This document shows positions 14,790 through 23,179 of a stretch of DNA of 51,806 bases, in pieces; the first letter of the stretch is position 1, and every line of letters starts with the position of its first letter. This DNA comes from Polyangiaceae bacterium. Lineage in GTDB: Bacteria > Myxococcota_A > Polyangia > Polyangiales > Polyangiaceae. A model generated the notes under the pieces. The model was not told the origin of the DNA. It ran no database searches and worked only from the letters and a program-made list of their open reading frames with translations. The stretch lies in NCBI GenBank assembly GCA_020848455.1, contig JADLAB010000386.1, forward strand, positions 1 through 51,806, read 5' to 3'. A program made the translations under genes and the position numbers.

Positions 14790-16442
14790 ATGAGCGACCG
14801 AGAGCACACGACGGCACCCGCAGCGCGGCTCCGCGCCGCCCCGGCCTACGCCCTCGCCGCGCTGTCGGCGGCGCTCTACTTCCTCGCCTTCCCCGGCGTC
14901 GGCCTGTGGCCGCTCGCGCTCGTCGCGCACGTGCCGCTCCTCGTCGCCGTGCGCGACCAGCCGGTGAGGCGCGCCTTCGCGCTCGGCTGGGTGAGCGGCA
15001 TCGTGGGGACGCTCGCGGGCTTCTACTGGCTCTACGAGATGCTCCGCACCTACAGCGGCTTCGGCTGGCCGTTGTGCCTGCTCTTCATGTTCCTGCTGGC
15101 CTGCTACCAGGGCGGCCGCATGGGCTTCGCCACCTGGCTCTACGCGCGCGGCGCGGTGCGCGGCTGGCCCCATGCGCCGGTGTTCGCCGCGGCGTTCGTG
15201 GCGAGCGAGCTCGTCTACCCGCTGCTCTTCCCGTGGTACTTCGGCGCCACGCTGCACGCGGTGCCGCTCCTCATCCAGCTCGCCGAGCTCGGCGGCCCCA
15301 TCGCCGTGAGCCTCGCCCTCGTCGCTCCGAACCTGGCGCTCGCCGAGCTCGTCGTGGCACGGCGCGCCCGGCGGCGCCCGGGCCGAGGCGTCCTCGTCGC
15401 CGGGCTCGCGGCGCCGGTCGTGGCGCTCGGCTACGGGGCGCTGCGCCTCGCGGCGGTGGAGCGCGACATGGAGGCGGCCGACAAGGTGCGGATCGGCATC
15501 GTGCAGCCGAACCTGCCGCTCACGCGGCGCGTGCCGCGTGTGGCCGAGCGCCACATCGCGCACACCCTCGAGCTCAAGGCTGCCGGCGCGGAGCTCGTGC
15601 TGTGGAGCGAGGGTGCCGTCCAGAACCACTACGGCGAGGGCGACTACCGCGAGCGCGTGCCGCGCGAGCTCACCCAGGGGCTCGGGGTGCCGACCATCGT
15701 CGGCACGGTGGTGTCGCGGCCGCGCCCGGACGCCGACCCAGAGGACCCGCGGCGCCGCCTGCAGGCCTTCAACACGGCGCTCGTGACCGACGCGACGGGC
15801 GCCGTCGAAGGGCGCTACGACAAGCAGTTCCTGCTCATGTTCGGCGAGTACCTGCCGCTCGGCGAGACCTTCCCGTTCCTCTACGACATCTCGCCCAACT
15901 CGGGCCGCTTCTCCCCGGGCACCTCGCTCGCCCCCCTGCCCCTCGGCGCGCACCGGCTCTCGGCGATGATCTGCTACGAGGACATCCTGCCGAGCTTCGT
16001 GAACGAGCTCGTGCGCGTTGGCGACCCCGATCTGTTCGTCAACCTCACGAACGACACCTGGTTCGGCGACACGGCCGAGCCGTGGGTGCACCTCGCGCTC
16101 GCCAAGTTCCGGTCGGTCGAGCACCGGCGCTACCTCGTGCGTGCGGCCAACAGCGGCGTCAGCGCCATCGTGGAGCCGACCGGACGGCTGGCGCTCGCGA
16201 GCGACACCTATCGCGAGGAGACGCTGCTCGGGACGGCGGGCTACATGCGCGCCACGACGCCTTTTGCCGTGCTCGGCCAGGCGCCGTGGTGGCTCGTGAC
16301 GGCCGCGAGCGTGTTCTGCGCCGTGTGGCGCCGCCCGCGCCGCGGTGAGAGCTGGCGCGACGTGGCGTGGCCGTTCCGCCGCAAGAAGCCCCGGTCGGCC
16401 GCGCCGGCCGAGCCGCCCGTCAGCCCTTCAGCGCCTTCTTGA
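14790..16442 (+). CDS. lnt: apolipoprotein N-acyltransferase
   Basis: Lnt transfers the third acyl chain to the N-terminal Cys of lipoproteins, the final maturation step at the inner membrane. The 550-residue protein has about seven hydrophobic segments (residues 17-225) and a periplasmic nitrilase-like domain. The catalytic triad is visible: Glu274 in LWSEGA, Lys345 in YDKQFLL and Cys395 in MICYEDIL. GEYLPLGE and NLTNDTWFGDTAEP are also family landmarks. A polar 45-residue tail ends the protein. Its last 23 bp overlap, tail to tail, the DUF72 gene on the other strand. Confidence 0.97.
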   Translation: MSDREHTTAPAARLRAAPAYALAALSAALYFLAFPGVGLWPLALVAHVPLLVAVRDQPVRRAFALGWVSGIVGTLAGFYWLYEMLRTYSGFGWPLCLLFMFLLACYQGGRMGFATWLYARGAVRGWPHAPVFAAAFVASELVYPLLFPWYFGATLHAVPLLIQLAELGGPIAVSLALVAPNLALAELVVARRARRRPGRGVLVAGLAAPVVALGYGALRLAAVERDMEAADKVRIGIVQPNLPLTRRVPRVAERHIAHTLELKAAGAELVLWSEGAVQNHYGEGDYRERVPRELTQGLGVPTIVGTVVSRPRPDADPEDPRRRLQAFNTALVTDATGAVEGRYDKQFLLMFGEYLPLGETFPFLYDISPNSGRFSPGTSLAPLPLGAHRLSAMICYEDILPSFVNELVRVGDPDLFVNLTNDTWFGDTAEPWVHLALAKFRSVEHRRYLVRAANSGVSAIVEPTGRLALASDTYREETLLGTAGYMRATTPFAVLGQAPWWLVTAASVFCAVWRRPRRGESWRDVAWPFRRKKPRSAAPAEPPVSPSAPS

Positions 16443-17070
16443 AGCGCTTCGCGTCCGCGAACATGTCGACGTTCGTGAACACGTACGTCGCCTTGTCGTG
16501 CGGCGCCGCGCTGGCGATCTCGGCCAGCTTCTCGATGGCGGGGTCCTCGTAGCGCGACTTGTGGCCGGCGGGCCCGTGCAGGCGGTAGTACGCGACCTTG
16601 CGCTTCGACAGCCCGTGGGTGAGCGGGTCTCGCGCCACGAGCGCGTCCACCTGCTCGGCGAGCCCGTCGCACTCGTCGAGGTCCCAGCCCTCGCACGGCT
16701 CGAACACCACGACGTCGAAGCGCTTGCGGACGTCCGCGAGGAACTCCTTCAGCACCGCCTTGTTCGCCCGGCCGGGCGTGAACTCGACCGGCGCCACGAA
16801 CACGGCGATGGTCGCCTGCAGGGCGTCGGCCACGCTCACGATGCTGTCGAGCGCGGTCTCGGTGACCTTGCCCACCCGGAAGCCTTCCTGGCCGACGTTG
16901 CGCGGACCGAGGAGCGCGAACCGAAAGCCGCTCGGCGCCTCGCGCCGCCAGCGCCGGATGGTCCCGCGCCCCGGCATCGACAAATGCGTCTCCTGCACTT
17001 CCACGAACGAAAACTCGCGGAAGTACCGGGTCGCCGGCACTGGAAATCCCGCGCACCCGACGGTGATCAT
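16420..17070 (-). CDS. DUF72 (YecE-like) TIM-barrel protein
   Basis: The 216-residue protein begins ITVGCAGFPVP, as DUF72 proteins do (IxIGTSGW in most). It contains FVEVQETHLSMPG, FEPCEGWDLDECDG near the middle, and YYRLHGPAGHKSRYED followed by VFTNVDMFADAKRF. The pattern matches the DUF72 family, whose biochemical function is unknown. The length is slightly below the usual ~240. A TAGAGT -10-like element ends 7 nt before the ATG, so the mRNA may be leaderless. The 3' end overlaps lnt by 23 bp. Confidence 0.85.
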   Translation of the reverse strand: MITVGCAGFPVPATRYFREFSFVEVQETHLSMPGRGTIRRWRREAPSGFRFALLGPRNVGQEGFRVGKVTETALDSIVSVADALQATIAVFVAPVEFTPGRANKAVLKEFLADVRKRFDVVVFEPCEGWDLDECDGLAEQVDALVARDPLTHGLSKRKVAYYRLHGPAGHKSRYEDPAIEKLAEIASAAPHDKATYVFTNVDMFADAKRFKKALKG

Positions 17071-17077
17071 CGCGGCG

Positions 17078-17083
17078 ACTCTA
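17078..17083 (-). promoter_or_regulatory. putative -10 element (TAGAGT) for the DUF72 gene
   Basis: On the minus strand the sequence reads TAGGCTAGAGT and ends 7 nt before the ATG at 17070. Either overlapping hexamer (TAGGCT or TAGAGT) would start transcription within about 5 nt of the start codon. No Shine-Dalgarno is present. Confidence 0.35.
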
Positions 17084-17149
17084 GCCTAGTGCCGCGCGGG
17101 AATCGAGCGCCGCCGCCGAACGAGGTGCGATGGTCGCCGCGGGCGGGCC

Positions 17150-18382
17150 TCAGCGCGTGCGCAGCTTCCGCACCAGGCGCTGGCGCCGCCGTTCGCGCGC
17201 GGGCTCCGGCTCGGCCGTGCCCTGCTCCACGAGCTCGAGGGCACGCGCCGGCGCACGCACGTGGTGCTCGTAGAGCTTCGCGAGCTCGAGGCGCGCCGCC
17301 GGGTCGTCGACGCCCGCGAGCAGGATCTCGAGGTCCGCGAGCGCCGCCGCGACGTCGCCGCGCGCCTTCTGGACCTCCGCTCGCACCCGCAGAGCGCCGG
17401 CCGAGCGCTCGCGCCCGACCGCGAGCTCGGCCGCGTCGAGCGCCCGGTCGAGCGCCCCGGCGCGCCGGAAGACCCGCGCCACGTCGGCGAGCTCGTCGGC
17501 GGCGAGCCGCTCGAAGGGCTCGCCGTAGAAGCCGACCAGGCCCAGCATGGCGAGCACGTCGGCGGCGTTGTGGTCCACGACCGGCCACAGCGGCTCGAAG
17601 TCGCCGCTGCGCAGGTAGTGGTGGTAGCGCGCCGCGATCTCCTCGCCGGCGACGTCGGGGCCACGGCCGAGCCCGAGCACCTCGACCTCGACCGTGCGCA
17701 GCGTCTTGCGGAAGGCGCGCGAGCGATGGACCCGGCGCGCCAGGTGGAGCAGGTCGAGCATCGGGCGCGGGGGCAAGGGCTCGGCGCGGTGCAGCGCCAG
17801 CCGGCCGCGCAGGAGCGGCAGATCGAAGCTCTTGCCGTTGTAGCTGACGACCACCTCGCTCGCGGCGATGCGTGCGGCGACGCGCAGGATGAGCTCGGGC
17901 TCGTCGTCGGGCTCGGTCAGCAGCAGCTGCTCGAGCACGAAGCGCCCGCCCTCGAACCAGCACATGCCCGCGAGGAAGGCGAAGCACCCCGTGCCCCCGA
18001 GGCCCGTCGTCTCGAAGTCGAGGTAGAGGGCGCGCTCGAGGTCGACGCCGGCGAGCTCGGGCGACAGGGCGAGCAAGGACAGCACGGCGCGATCGGCGGT
18101 GAGCGCCGAGCCGAGCGCCAGCGTGCCCGTGACGACGTCGCGGTCGAGCTCGGCGCGGCGCACCGCGACGCCGGTGCCCGCACCGAACGCGCGCACGGCG
18201 CGGACGACCTGCAGGGCGTCACGCGGCACGTAGGGCCAGCCCGGAGCGGGCCGCGGGGTCGTCGTCGGTCCGCACGGAGGCGAAAGCCCCGCCTCCGCGT
18301 CGCGCGGCAGGGCGAAGTCGGGCACCGCCACGCGGGGCGTCCGCGCTGCGAGCTGCCCCAGTCTGTCGCGAAAGGACCGCAC
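17150..18382 (-). CDS. mrfB: MrfB/YprB-like RNase H-fold 3'-5' exonuclease with TPR-like tail
   Basis: The protein (410 aa from the GTG at 18382) contains a DEDD exonuclease domain. Exo I is YLDFETTGLGG (Asp122, Glu124), Exo II is SYNGKSFDLPLL (Asp187) followed by PMLDLLHLARR, and Exo III is VDHNAADVLAML (His271, Asp275). The C-terminal third is helical and TPR-like. This architecture and length match the YprB family; the Bacillus subtilis member, MrfB, is a metal-dependent exonuclease acting with helicase MrfA in mitomycin C repair. An MrfA-like helicase is encoded 4.8 kb away at 23180. A longer GTG start at 18439 would add 19 unlikely residues. Confidence 0.85.
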   Translation of the reverse strand: MRSFRDRLGQLAARTPRVAVPDFALPRDAEAGLSPPCGPTTTPRPAPGWPYVPRDALQVVRAVRAFGAGTGVAVRRAELDRDVVTGTLALGSALTADRAVLSLLALSPELAGVDLERALYLDFETTGLGGTGCFAFLAGMCWFEGGRFVLEQLLLTEPDDEPELILRVAARIAASEVVVSYNGKSFDLPLLRGRLALHRAEPLPPRPMLDLLHLARRVHRSRAFRKTLRTVEVEVLGLGRGPDVAGEEIAARYHHYLRSGDFEPLWPVVDHNAADVLAMLGLVGFYGEPFERLAADELADVARVFRRAGALDRALDAAELAVGRERSAGALRVRAEVQKARGDVAAALADLEILLAGVDDPAARLELAKLYEHHVRAPARALELVEQGTAEPEPARERRRQRLVRKLRTR

Positions 18383-18479
18383 GGATGTACAGTGTCGCCT
18401 TTCGGGGCGCGCCGTCAAGGCGACCCGACCGCACCGCACCGGCCCGTCGAGGGCCGCGGCCGAGCGAGATCGCGCGCCC

Positions 18480-19124
18480 TCAGGCCGCCCGGTCGGGCGC
18501 GGGCCCGGCCGGCGGCCGCGGATCGAAACGCGCCCGGATCTCCCCGAGCACCCGCGCCGCCTCGGCCTCGAGCTCGGCCGGGGTTCCCGAGTTGTCGATC
18601 ACGTAGTCGGCGGCGGCGACCTTGTCGGCGAGCGGTCGCTGGGCGGCGATGCGACGGCGCGCCTCGGCCTCGCCGAGACCGCTGCGCGCCATCAGCCGAG
18701 CGAGCTGCAACGGCTCGGGCAGGGCCACGACGACGAGCGGACGGAAGGCGTCGGCCAGGCCGTTCTCGACGATGAGCGCCGCCTCGTAGCACGCGAGCCG
18801 CTTGCCGCGCGCCTCGAGGGCGGCCGCGCGGCGCACGGTCTCGAGCCCGATGCGCGGGTGCAGGATGGCGTTCAGACGACGGCGCTTGTCGGCGTCCGCG
18901 AACGTGAGGGTACCGACCCTCGCCCGATCGAGCTCACCCGTGGGCCCGAGCACCTCGGCGCCGAACAGCGCGACGATCTCGGCGAGCGCCTCGGAGCCGG
19001 GCACCACGAGCTCGCGCGCCAGGGCGTCGGCGTCGATGACGTCGAGGCCGTGACGCCGGAAGCACGCGGCGACGCTGCTCTTGCCCGAGGCGACGCCGCC
19101 CGTCAGACCGAAGAGACGAAACAC
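18480..19124 (-). CDS. coaE: dephospho-CoA kinase
   Basis: CoaE phosphorylates dephospho-CoA to coenzyme A. The 214-residue protein starts VFRLFGLTGGVASGKSSVA, placing the P-loop (GGVASGKS) at the expected N-terminal position. It contains the CoaE features DVIDADALAREL, ILHPRI and the VVVVALPEPLQLARL strand-helix. The start is the GTG at 19124; an upstream in-frame Met would add a 25-residue Arg-rich tail with no family match. The last residues are Pro-rich. It is upstream of the MrfB-like gene on the same strand, with a ~97-bp gap. Confidence 0.95.
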   Translation of the reverse strand: MFRLFGLTGGVASGKSSVAACFRRHGLDVIDADALARELVVPGSEALAEIVALFGAEVLGPTGELDRARVGTLTFADADKRRRLNAILHPRIGLETVRRAAALEARGKRLACYEAALIVENGLADAFRPLVVVALPEPLQLARLMARSGLGEAEARRRIAAQRPLADKVAAADYVIDNSGTPAELEAEAARVLGEIRARFDPRPPAGPAPDRAA

Positions 19125-19182
19125 CGAGGCCCGGCATACACGGGCACGACGGGGACGGAAACATGCGAATCCCGCGGCGTGC

Positions 19183-19191
19183 TGGTAGGCT
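19183..19191 (+). promoter_or_regulatory. extended -10 element TGGTAGGCT for the class II amidotransferase gene
   Basis: TGGTAGGCT lies in the divergent coaE/amidotransferase gap. The TAGGCT hexamer is shared with the Mla permease promoter. The predicted leader to the ATG at 19235 is about 37 nt. Confidence 0.38.
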
Positions 19192-19234
19192 CGTCGCACC
19201 CCGCGTGTCGTGTGCGCGGCGCGCCGACCCCGCC

Positions 19235-20131
19235 ATGTGCCGCCTCTTTGCGTTTCGCAGCATCATCCCGAGCCAGGTCCACCGCTCGCTCGTCGCCGCC
19301 GACAACGCGCTCTGCGAGCAGAGCAACCGCCACCCGGACGGCTGGGGCGTCGCGTACTACGTGGACGGGGCGCCGCACGTGACGCGCAGCCCCGGGGCGG
19401 CGCACAACGACCAGCTCTTCCACCGCCTGAGCGGTGTCGTCTCGAGCGACACCGTGCTCGCCCACGTGCGGCGCGCGACGGTCGGCTCGAAGACCGTGCT
19501 CAACTGCCACCCCTTCCAGTACGGCAAATGGGTGTTCGCGCACAACGGCGACGTGGTGCGCTTCGCCGAGCACCGCGAGGCCCTCGTGCAGGAGATCGCG
19601 CCCCGCCTGCGCCGCTTCATCCTCGGCGAGACCGACAGCGAGGTCGTGTTCTTCATGTTCCTCACCGAGCTCGAGGGCTACGGCCCGCTCGCCAGCCGCC
19701 ACGGCGTCGAGGACGTCATGCAGGCGCTGCGCACCGCCACCCTGCGCGTGCGCGCCATCTGCGACCGCCCGGGCGAGGTCTCGGTGCTCACCGTCATCAC
19801 GACGGACGGGGCCACGCTCGTCGCGAGCCGTGGCGGGCGCGAGCTCTACTGGTCGACCCACAAGGTGCGCTGTTCGGACCGCGACAACTGCGCCCACCTG
19901 GCGCCGCACTGCGAGGCGCCGAGCGAGAGCGGCTTCGTGAACCACCTGCTCTTCTCGAGCGAGCAAATCGCCAGCGAGAACGTGTGGCAGCCGCTCGAGG
20001 ACGGCGACCTCATGGGCGTCGACTGGCGCATGCGCCTCTGCCACAGCCGCCACGAGCGGCGCGCACTGCCGCTCGCCGACGCCCGCGACGGCGCGAGCGC
20101 TCCCGCGCCCACCCCGGGCCCGGGCAGCTGA
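19235..20131 (+). CDS. class II glutamine amidotransferase (YafJ-like Ntn hydrolase)
   Basis: The protein (298 aa) begins Met-Cys-Arg-Leu-Phe. Removal of Met would expose Cys as the N-terminal nucleophile, which fixes the start at 19235 rather than at upstream in-frame Mets. Class II features are HPDGWGVAYY, LAHVRRATVG, NCHPFQYGKWVFAHNGDV and a later GGRELYW segment. There is no synthetase domain, so it belongs to the stand-alone YafJ-type group whose acceptor is unknown. The C-terminal 30 residues are Pro/Ala-rich. Confidence 0.9.
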   Translation: MCRLFAFRSIIPSQVHRSLVAADNALCEQSNRHPDGWGVAYYVDGAPHVTRSPGAAHNDQLFHRLSGVVSSDTVLAHVRRATVGSKTVLNCHPFQYGKWVFAHNGDVVRFAEHREALVQEIAPRLRRFILGETDSEVVFFMFLTELEGYGPLASRHGVEDVMQALRTATLRVRAICDRPGEVSVLTVITTDGATLVASRGGRELYWSTHKVRCSDRDNCAHLAPHCEAPSESGFVNHLLFSSEQIASENVWQPLEDGDLMGVDWRMRLCHSRHERRALPLADARDGASAPAPTPGPGS

Positions 20132-20150
20132 CGAGCCCCGCCACCGCGTG

Positions 20151-20159
20151 TGCTAACGT
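20151..20159 (+). promoter_or_regulatory. extended -10 element TGCTAACGT before folD
   Basis: TGCTAACGT ends 9 nt before the folD ATG at 20169, predicting transcription from about 20166. That would give an effectively leaderless mRNA; no Shine-Dalgarno precedes the ATG. The same nonamer is found upstream of the MscS-like gene. Confidence 0.45.
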
Positions 20160-20168
20160 CCCGCGGCG

Positions 20169-21032
20169 ATGACAGCGCGAATCCTCGACGGCAAGGCGGC
20201 AGCAGAGGCGTACCGGGCCAAGGTGGCCGAGGGCGTGGCCACGTTCGTGCGCGAGCACGGTCGGGCGCCCGGGCTCGAGGTCGTCATGGTCGGCGACGAC
20301 CCGGCCAGCGACGTCTACACGCGCAACAAGAAGAAGGCCGCCGAGGCGGCGGGCATCCGCGGCGTGCTGCACCGGCTGCCAGCCGAGACGAGCCAGGCCG
20401 AGCTCCTCGAACGCGTCGCGGGCCTCAACGCCGACCCGGCCGTCGACGGCATCCTCGTGCAGCTCCCCCTGCCCCGCCACATCGACCCCGACCGCGTCAT
20501 CGACGCCATCGACGCCGACAAGGACGTCGACGGCTTCACGCCGAAGAACGCCGGGCTGCTGGCGAGCGGCCGCCCCAACCTCGTCGCCTGCACGCCGAAG
20601 GGCTGCATGCACCTGCTCGATCTCGCGGGCATCGATCTCCTCGGCGCGCGGGCTCTCGTCATCGGCCGCAGCAACATCGTCGGCAAGCCGATGGCGCAGC
20701 TCCTGCTCGCCCGGCACGCCACGGTCACGATCGCGCACTCCCGCAGCCGCGACCTCGCGGGCCTGTGTCGCGAGGCGGACGTGCTCGTCGCGGCCGTGGG
20801 TCGCGCGCGCATGGTGAAGGGCGACTGGGTGAAGCCCGGGGCCGTCGTCATCGACGTCGGCATGAACCGCGACGCGGACGGCAAGCTGTGCGGCGACGTC
20901 GACACCGCCGCGGCCGCCGAGCGCGCCCTGGCCATCACCCCGGTCCCGGGCGGCGTCGGGCCGATGACCATCGCCTGCCTGCTCGACAACACCCTGCTCG
21001 CGGCGCGCCACCGCGCCGGCGCCGCGCGCTGA
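20169..21032 (+). CDS. folD: bifunctional methylenetetrahydrofolate dehydrogenase/methenyltetrahydrofolate cyclohydrolase
   Basis: FolD interconverts 5,10-methylene-, 5,10-methenyl- and 10-formyl-tetrahydrofolate, feeding purine (PurH, also in this window) and formyl-Met synthesis. The 287-residue protein shows the family blocks [22 protein letters not shown] (with the catalytic Lys), [63 protein letters not shown] and [16 protein letters not shown]. The length is normal. Confidence 0.98.
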   Translation: MTARILDGKAAAEAYRAKVAEGVATFVREHGRAPGLEVVMVGDDPASDVYTRNKKKAAEAAGIRGVLHRLPAETSQAELLERVAGLNADPAVDGILVQLPLPRHIDPDRVIDAIDADKDVDGFTPKNAGLLASGRPNLVACTPKGCMHLLDLAGIDLLGARALVIGRSNIVGKPMAQLLLARHATVTIAHSRSRDLAGLCREADVLVAAVGRARMVKGDWVKPGAVVIDVGMNRDADGKLCGDVDTAAAAERALAITPVPGGVGPMTIACLLDNTLLAARHRAGAAR

Positions 21033-21045
21033 CGAGCGCCCGCGG

Positions 21046-21987
21046 TCAGGCGGCGGCGGGCCGCCGGCTCCGGCGCTGATGGATGAGGGCCGCCACCACG
21101 ACGAGCCCGACCCCCAGCAGCTGCGAGCTCGACAGGCCGAGCAAGGCGCCGCGCTCGTCGTCGCGCAGGTACTCGAGCAGGAAGCGACCGATGGCGTAGA
21201 GCGCGAGGAAGGCCACGAACACCTGGCCGTCGTAGCGCTTGCGCGGCGCGACGATCAGCATGCACGCCGCGGCGATGCCGAGGCACATGGCCGACTCGTA
21301 GACCTGGGTCGGGTGCACGTCGAGCGAGGGCAGGTCCGAGCGCTCGAGCTGCCCGGCGAGGTGCTGCGCCTCGCTCGCGGGGCTTCCCGCCGGGAACGAC
21401 AGCGCCAGCGGGCCGTCGGAAGTGCTGCCGAAGCAGCAGCCCGCGAGGAGACAGCCCATGCGCCCGAACGCGAGCCCGACGGCGATGGCGACGGAGGTGA
21501 TGTCGGCCGCCTTCCAGAACGGAAACCGGTCGCGCCGCAAGAGCCACACCGCGCCGAGCGATGCGGCGATGAGGCCGCCGTAGTAGGCGAGCCCGCCCTG
21601 CCAGAACTTCGCCCATGCGAAGCAGTCGGCGGTGGCCGGGTGGCAGACGCCCGCCGCCGCGTCCCACACGCCCTGCTCGGTGGCGCAGCGCGCCTCCGAG
21701 ATCTTCCAGTCGACCTTGCCCGGGTCGGTGCAGGCGTGGACGTAGTCCCAGAAGTGGCCGTCCGCGACCACGTGCATCAGGCGGCCGCCGATGACGCCGA
21801 GCAGGAGCGAGGCGAGCGCGAGGTCGACGATCACGTCCGGGTTCAGGCCCATGCGCCGCGCGTGCACCACCGCGATCGCGGTCGCGAAGCAGAAGCCCAC
21901 GAGCAGCATCACGAAGTACGCCGGAAACGAGACGTCGAGCGTGCTGCAGCCCTCGCCCAGGCACACGCGGAACAGGGTCGGCTTCAC
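21046..21987 (-). CDS. lgt: prolipoprotein diacylglyceryl transferase, copy 1
   Basis: Lgt attaches diacylglycerol from phosphatidylglycerol to the lipobox Cys, the first step of lipoprotein maturation. The 313-residue polytopic protein has GVIGGRLMHVV, GGLAYYGGLIAA, AFGRMGCLLAGCCFG and VHPTQVYES near the C-terminus, all family landmarks. The usual HGGLIG motif reads YGGLIA, with Tyr in place of His. A ~40-residue insertion with four Cys lies between the second and third membrane segments. The start is GTG at 21987. It lies 61 bp downstream of lspA on the same strand. A second, diverged lgt occurs at 32071-33363. Confidence 0.93.
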   Translation of the reverse strand: MKPTLFRVCLGEGCSTLDVSFPAYFVMLLVGFCFATAIAVVHARRMGLNPDVIVDLALASLLLGVIGGRLMHVVADGHFWDYVHACTDPGKVDWKISEARCATEQGVWDAAAGVCHPATADCFAWAKFWQGGLAYYGGLIAASLGAVWLLRRDRFPFWKAADITSVAIAVGLAFGRMGCLLAGCCFGSTSDGPLALSFPAGSPASEAQHLAGQLERSDLPSLDVHPTQVYESAMCLGIAAACMLIVAPRKRYDGQVFVAFLALYAIGRFLLEYLRDDERGALLGLSSSQLLGVGLVVVAALIHQRRSRRPAAA

Positions 21988-22048
21988 GCGGTTGAGCCTC
22001 GCAAGCGCGCGCGCCCGTGCCCAGCGAAAACCACCGGCCCCGCGCGCT

Positions 22049-23062
22049 TCACGCGGCCGGCGGTGCGGTCGGCGGGGTCGCGCCGTCCACCGACGGGTCC
22101 GAGGTCACCGGCGCCTCGGCCTTCTTCTTCTTCTTGGGGCGCGAGGTGAACATGTCGATGGCCATGAGGGCGACGCCCATCACGATCGCGATGTCCGCCA
22201 CGTTGAAGGTGGGCCAGTGCCACGCCGGCCGGCCCTCGCGGGCCACGAAGAAGTCGATGAAGTCGACCACGAAGCCGTAGCGGATGCGGTCGATGAGGTT
22301 GCCGAGCGCGCCGCCGAGCACGAGCGGCAGGCCCCACCGGAGCGCACGCTGCGCGGGCGTGAGCTTGCGGTAGAGCGACACGATGAAGACGATCGCGGCG
22401 ACCGAGACGACGAGGAAGAACGGGCGGCGCACGGCCTCGCTCTGGTCCTGCAGCAGGCCCCAGGCGCCGCCCCGGTTCTTCGCGTAGATGAACGAGAGGC
22501 TGAGCTTCGAGAACAGCTCGTCGATGAGCACGACCGAGGTCGGTCCGCCCTCGTTGTTCTCGAAGTGGGCCTTGGCCCACCCCTTCGACGCGAGATCGAG
22601 CCCGAGGCTCACGCCGGTCGTGACGGCGAGGAACACGTAGCTCGGGCGCGGCGGCTTGGCGGCCACCGACCCCGGCTCGGACGTGGCGCTCGGCGGCGCC
22701 GCAGCCGGATCGGCCCCGGGGGCGGCCTCGCTCGCGGCGTCCGGTGCGGGGAGCCCCGCGTCCGCGGCCGCGCCTTGCTCGGTCACGCCCGCCAGCGGCG
22801 CGCCCGCGCTCGCGTCGTCCACGACCGACACGGTCGCCCGCGAGGCCGCCTCGGCGGCGAGGCGCGCCCGCCGGATGCTGCCCTCCGGCACGGTGTCGAA
22901 CAGCGCGCCACCGGTTCCCGGCTCGGCGGCGACCGGCTCGAAGGCCTCGGCCTCGTCGCGCTCGTCGTCGTCGAGGCGCGCCTGTTCCGCGCCACCCGGC
23001 ACCGGCTGCTCCGTGGCCTGGACCTCTTCGGGCTCGGCCGGCCGATCTGCGTCGCTGCTCAT
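22049..23062 (-). CDS. lspA: lipoprotein signal peptidase (signal peptidase II) with long acidic N-terminal extension
   Basis: LspA removes the signal peptide from diacylglyceryl-prolipoproteins. The catalytic part (residues ~141-325) has the first membrane segment with DLASK (Asp156), AKNRGGAWG, LGGALGNLIDRIRYGFVVDFIDF with one catalytic Asp, and FNVADIAIVMG with the second. The protein is 337 aa, about twice the usual ~165, because residues 1-140 form an acidic, Ala/Pro-rich, apparently disordered cytoplasmic extension. The C-terminus carries KKKKK followed by a polar tail. The ATG at 23062 is the first plausible start; upstream in-frame sequence is antisense to the helicase gene. Lgt follows in the same operon. 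Confidence 0.92.
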   Translation of the reverse strand: MSSDADRPAEPEEVQATEQPVPGGAEQARLDDDERDEAEAFEPVAAEPGTGGALFDTVPEGSIRRARLAAEAASRATVSVVDDASAGAPLAGVTEQGAAADAGLPAPDAASEAAPGADPAAAPPSATSEPGSVAAKPPRPSYVFLAVTTGVSLGLDLASKGWAKAHFENNEGGPTSVVLIDELFSKLSLSFIYAKNRGGAWGLLQDQSEAVRRPFFLVVSVAAIVFIVSLYRKLTPAQRALRWGLPLVLGGALGNLIDRIRYGFVVDFIDFFVAREGRPAWHWPTFNVADIAIVMGVALMAIDMFTSRPKKKKKAEAPVTSDPSVDGATPPTAPPAA

Positions 23063-23143
23063 CGAGGTCCCGCTCTTTACGCCATCGTCGCGAGGCCGGC
23101 AAACGCGCCGACACCGGCCGACACTGCGCATCCGGTCAGAAGC

Positions 23144-23173
23144 TTGGCCTCGAGGGGCACATCCGTTTAGTAT
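23144..23173 (+). promoter_or_regulatory. putative promoter of the MrfA-like helicase gene, predicting a leaderless mRNA
   Basis: TTGGCC (23144-23149) and TAGTAT (23168-23173) are separated by 18 nt, and the -10 hexamer ends 6 nt before the ATG at 23180. Transcription would therefore start at the A of the start codon. The bases just before the ATG (ATTCGAAC) contain no Shine-Dalgarno. Confidence 0.45.
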
Positions 23174-23179
23174 TCGAAC

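Noticed and set aside
13444-14817. Upstream continuation of the cysteine desulfurase frame as an 847-codon protein.
   Set aside because: It overlaps the kinase gene in another frame; the enzyme's conserved N-terminus begins at the GTG at 13443.
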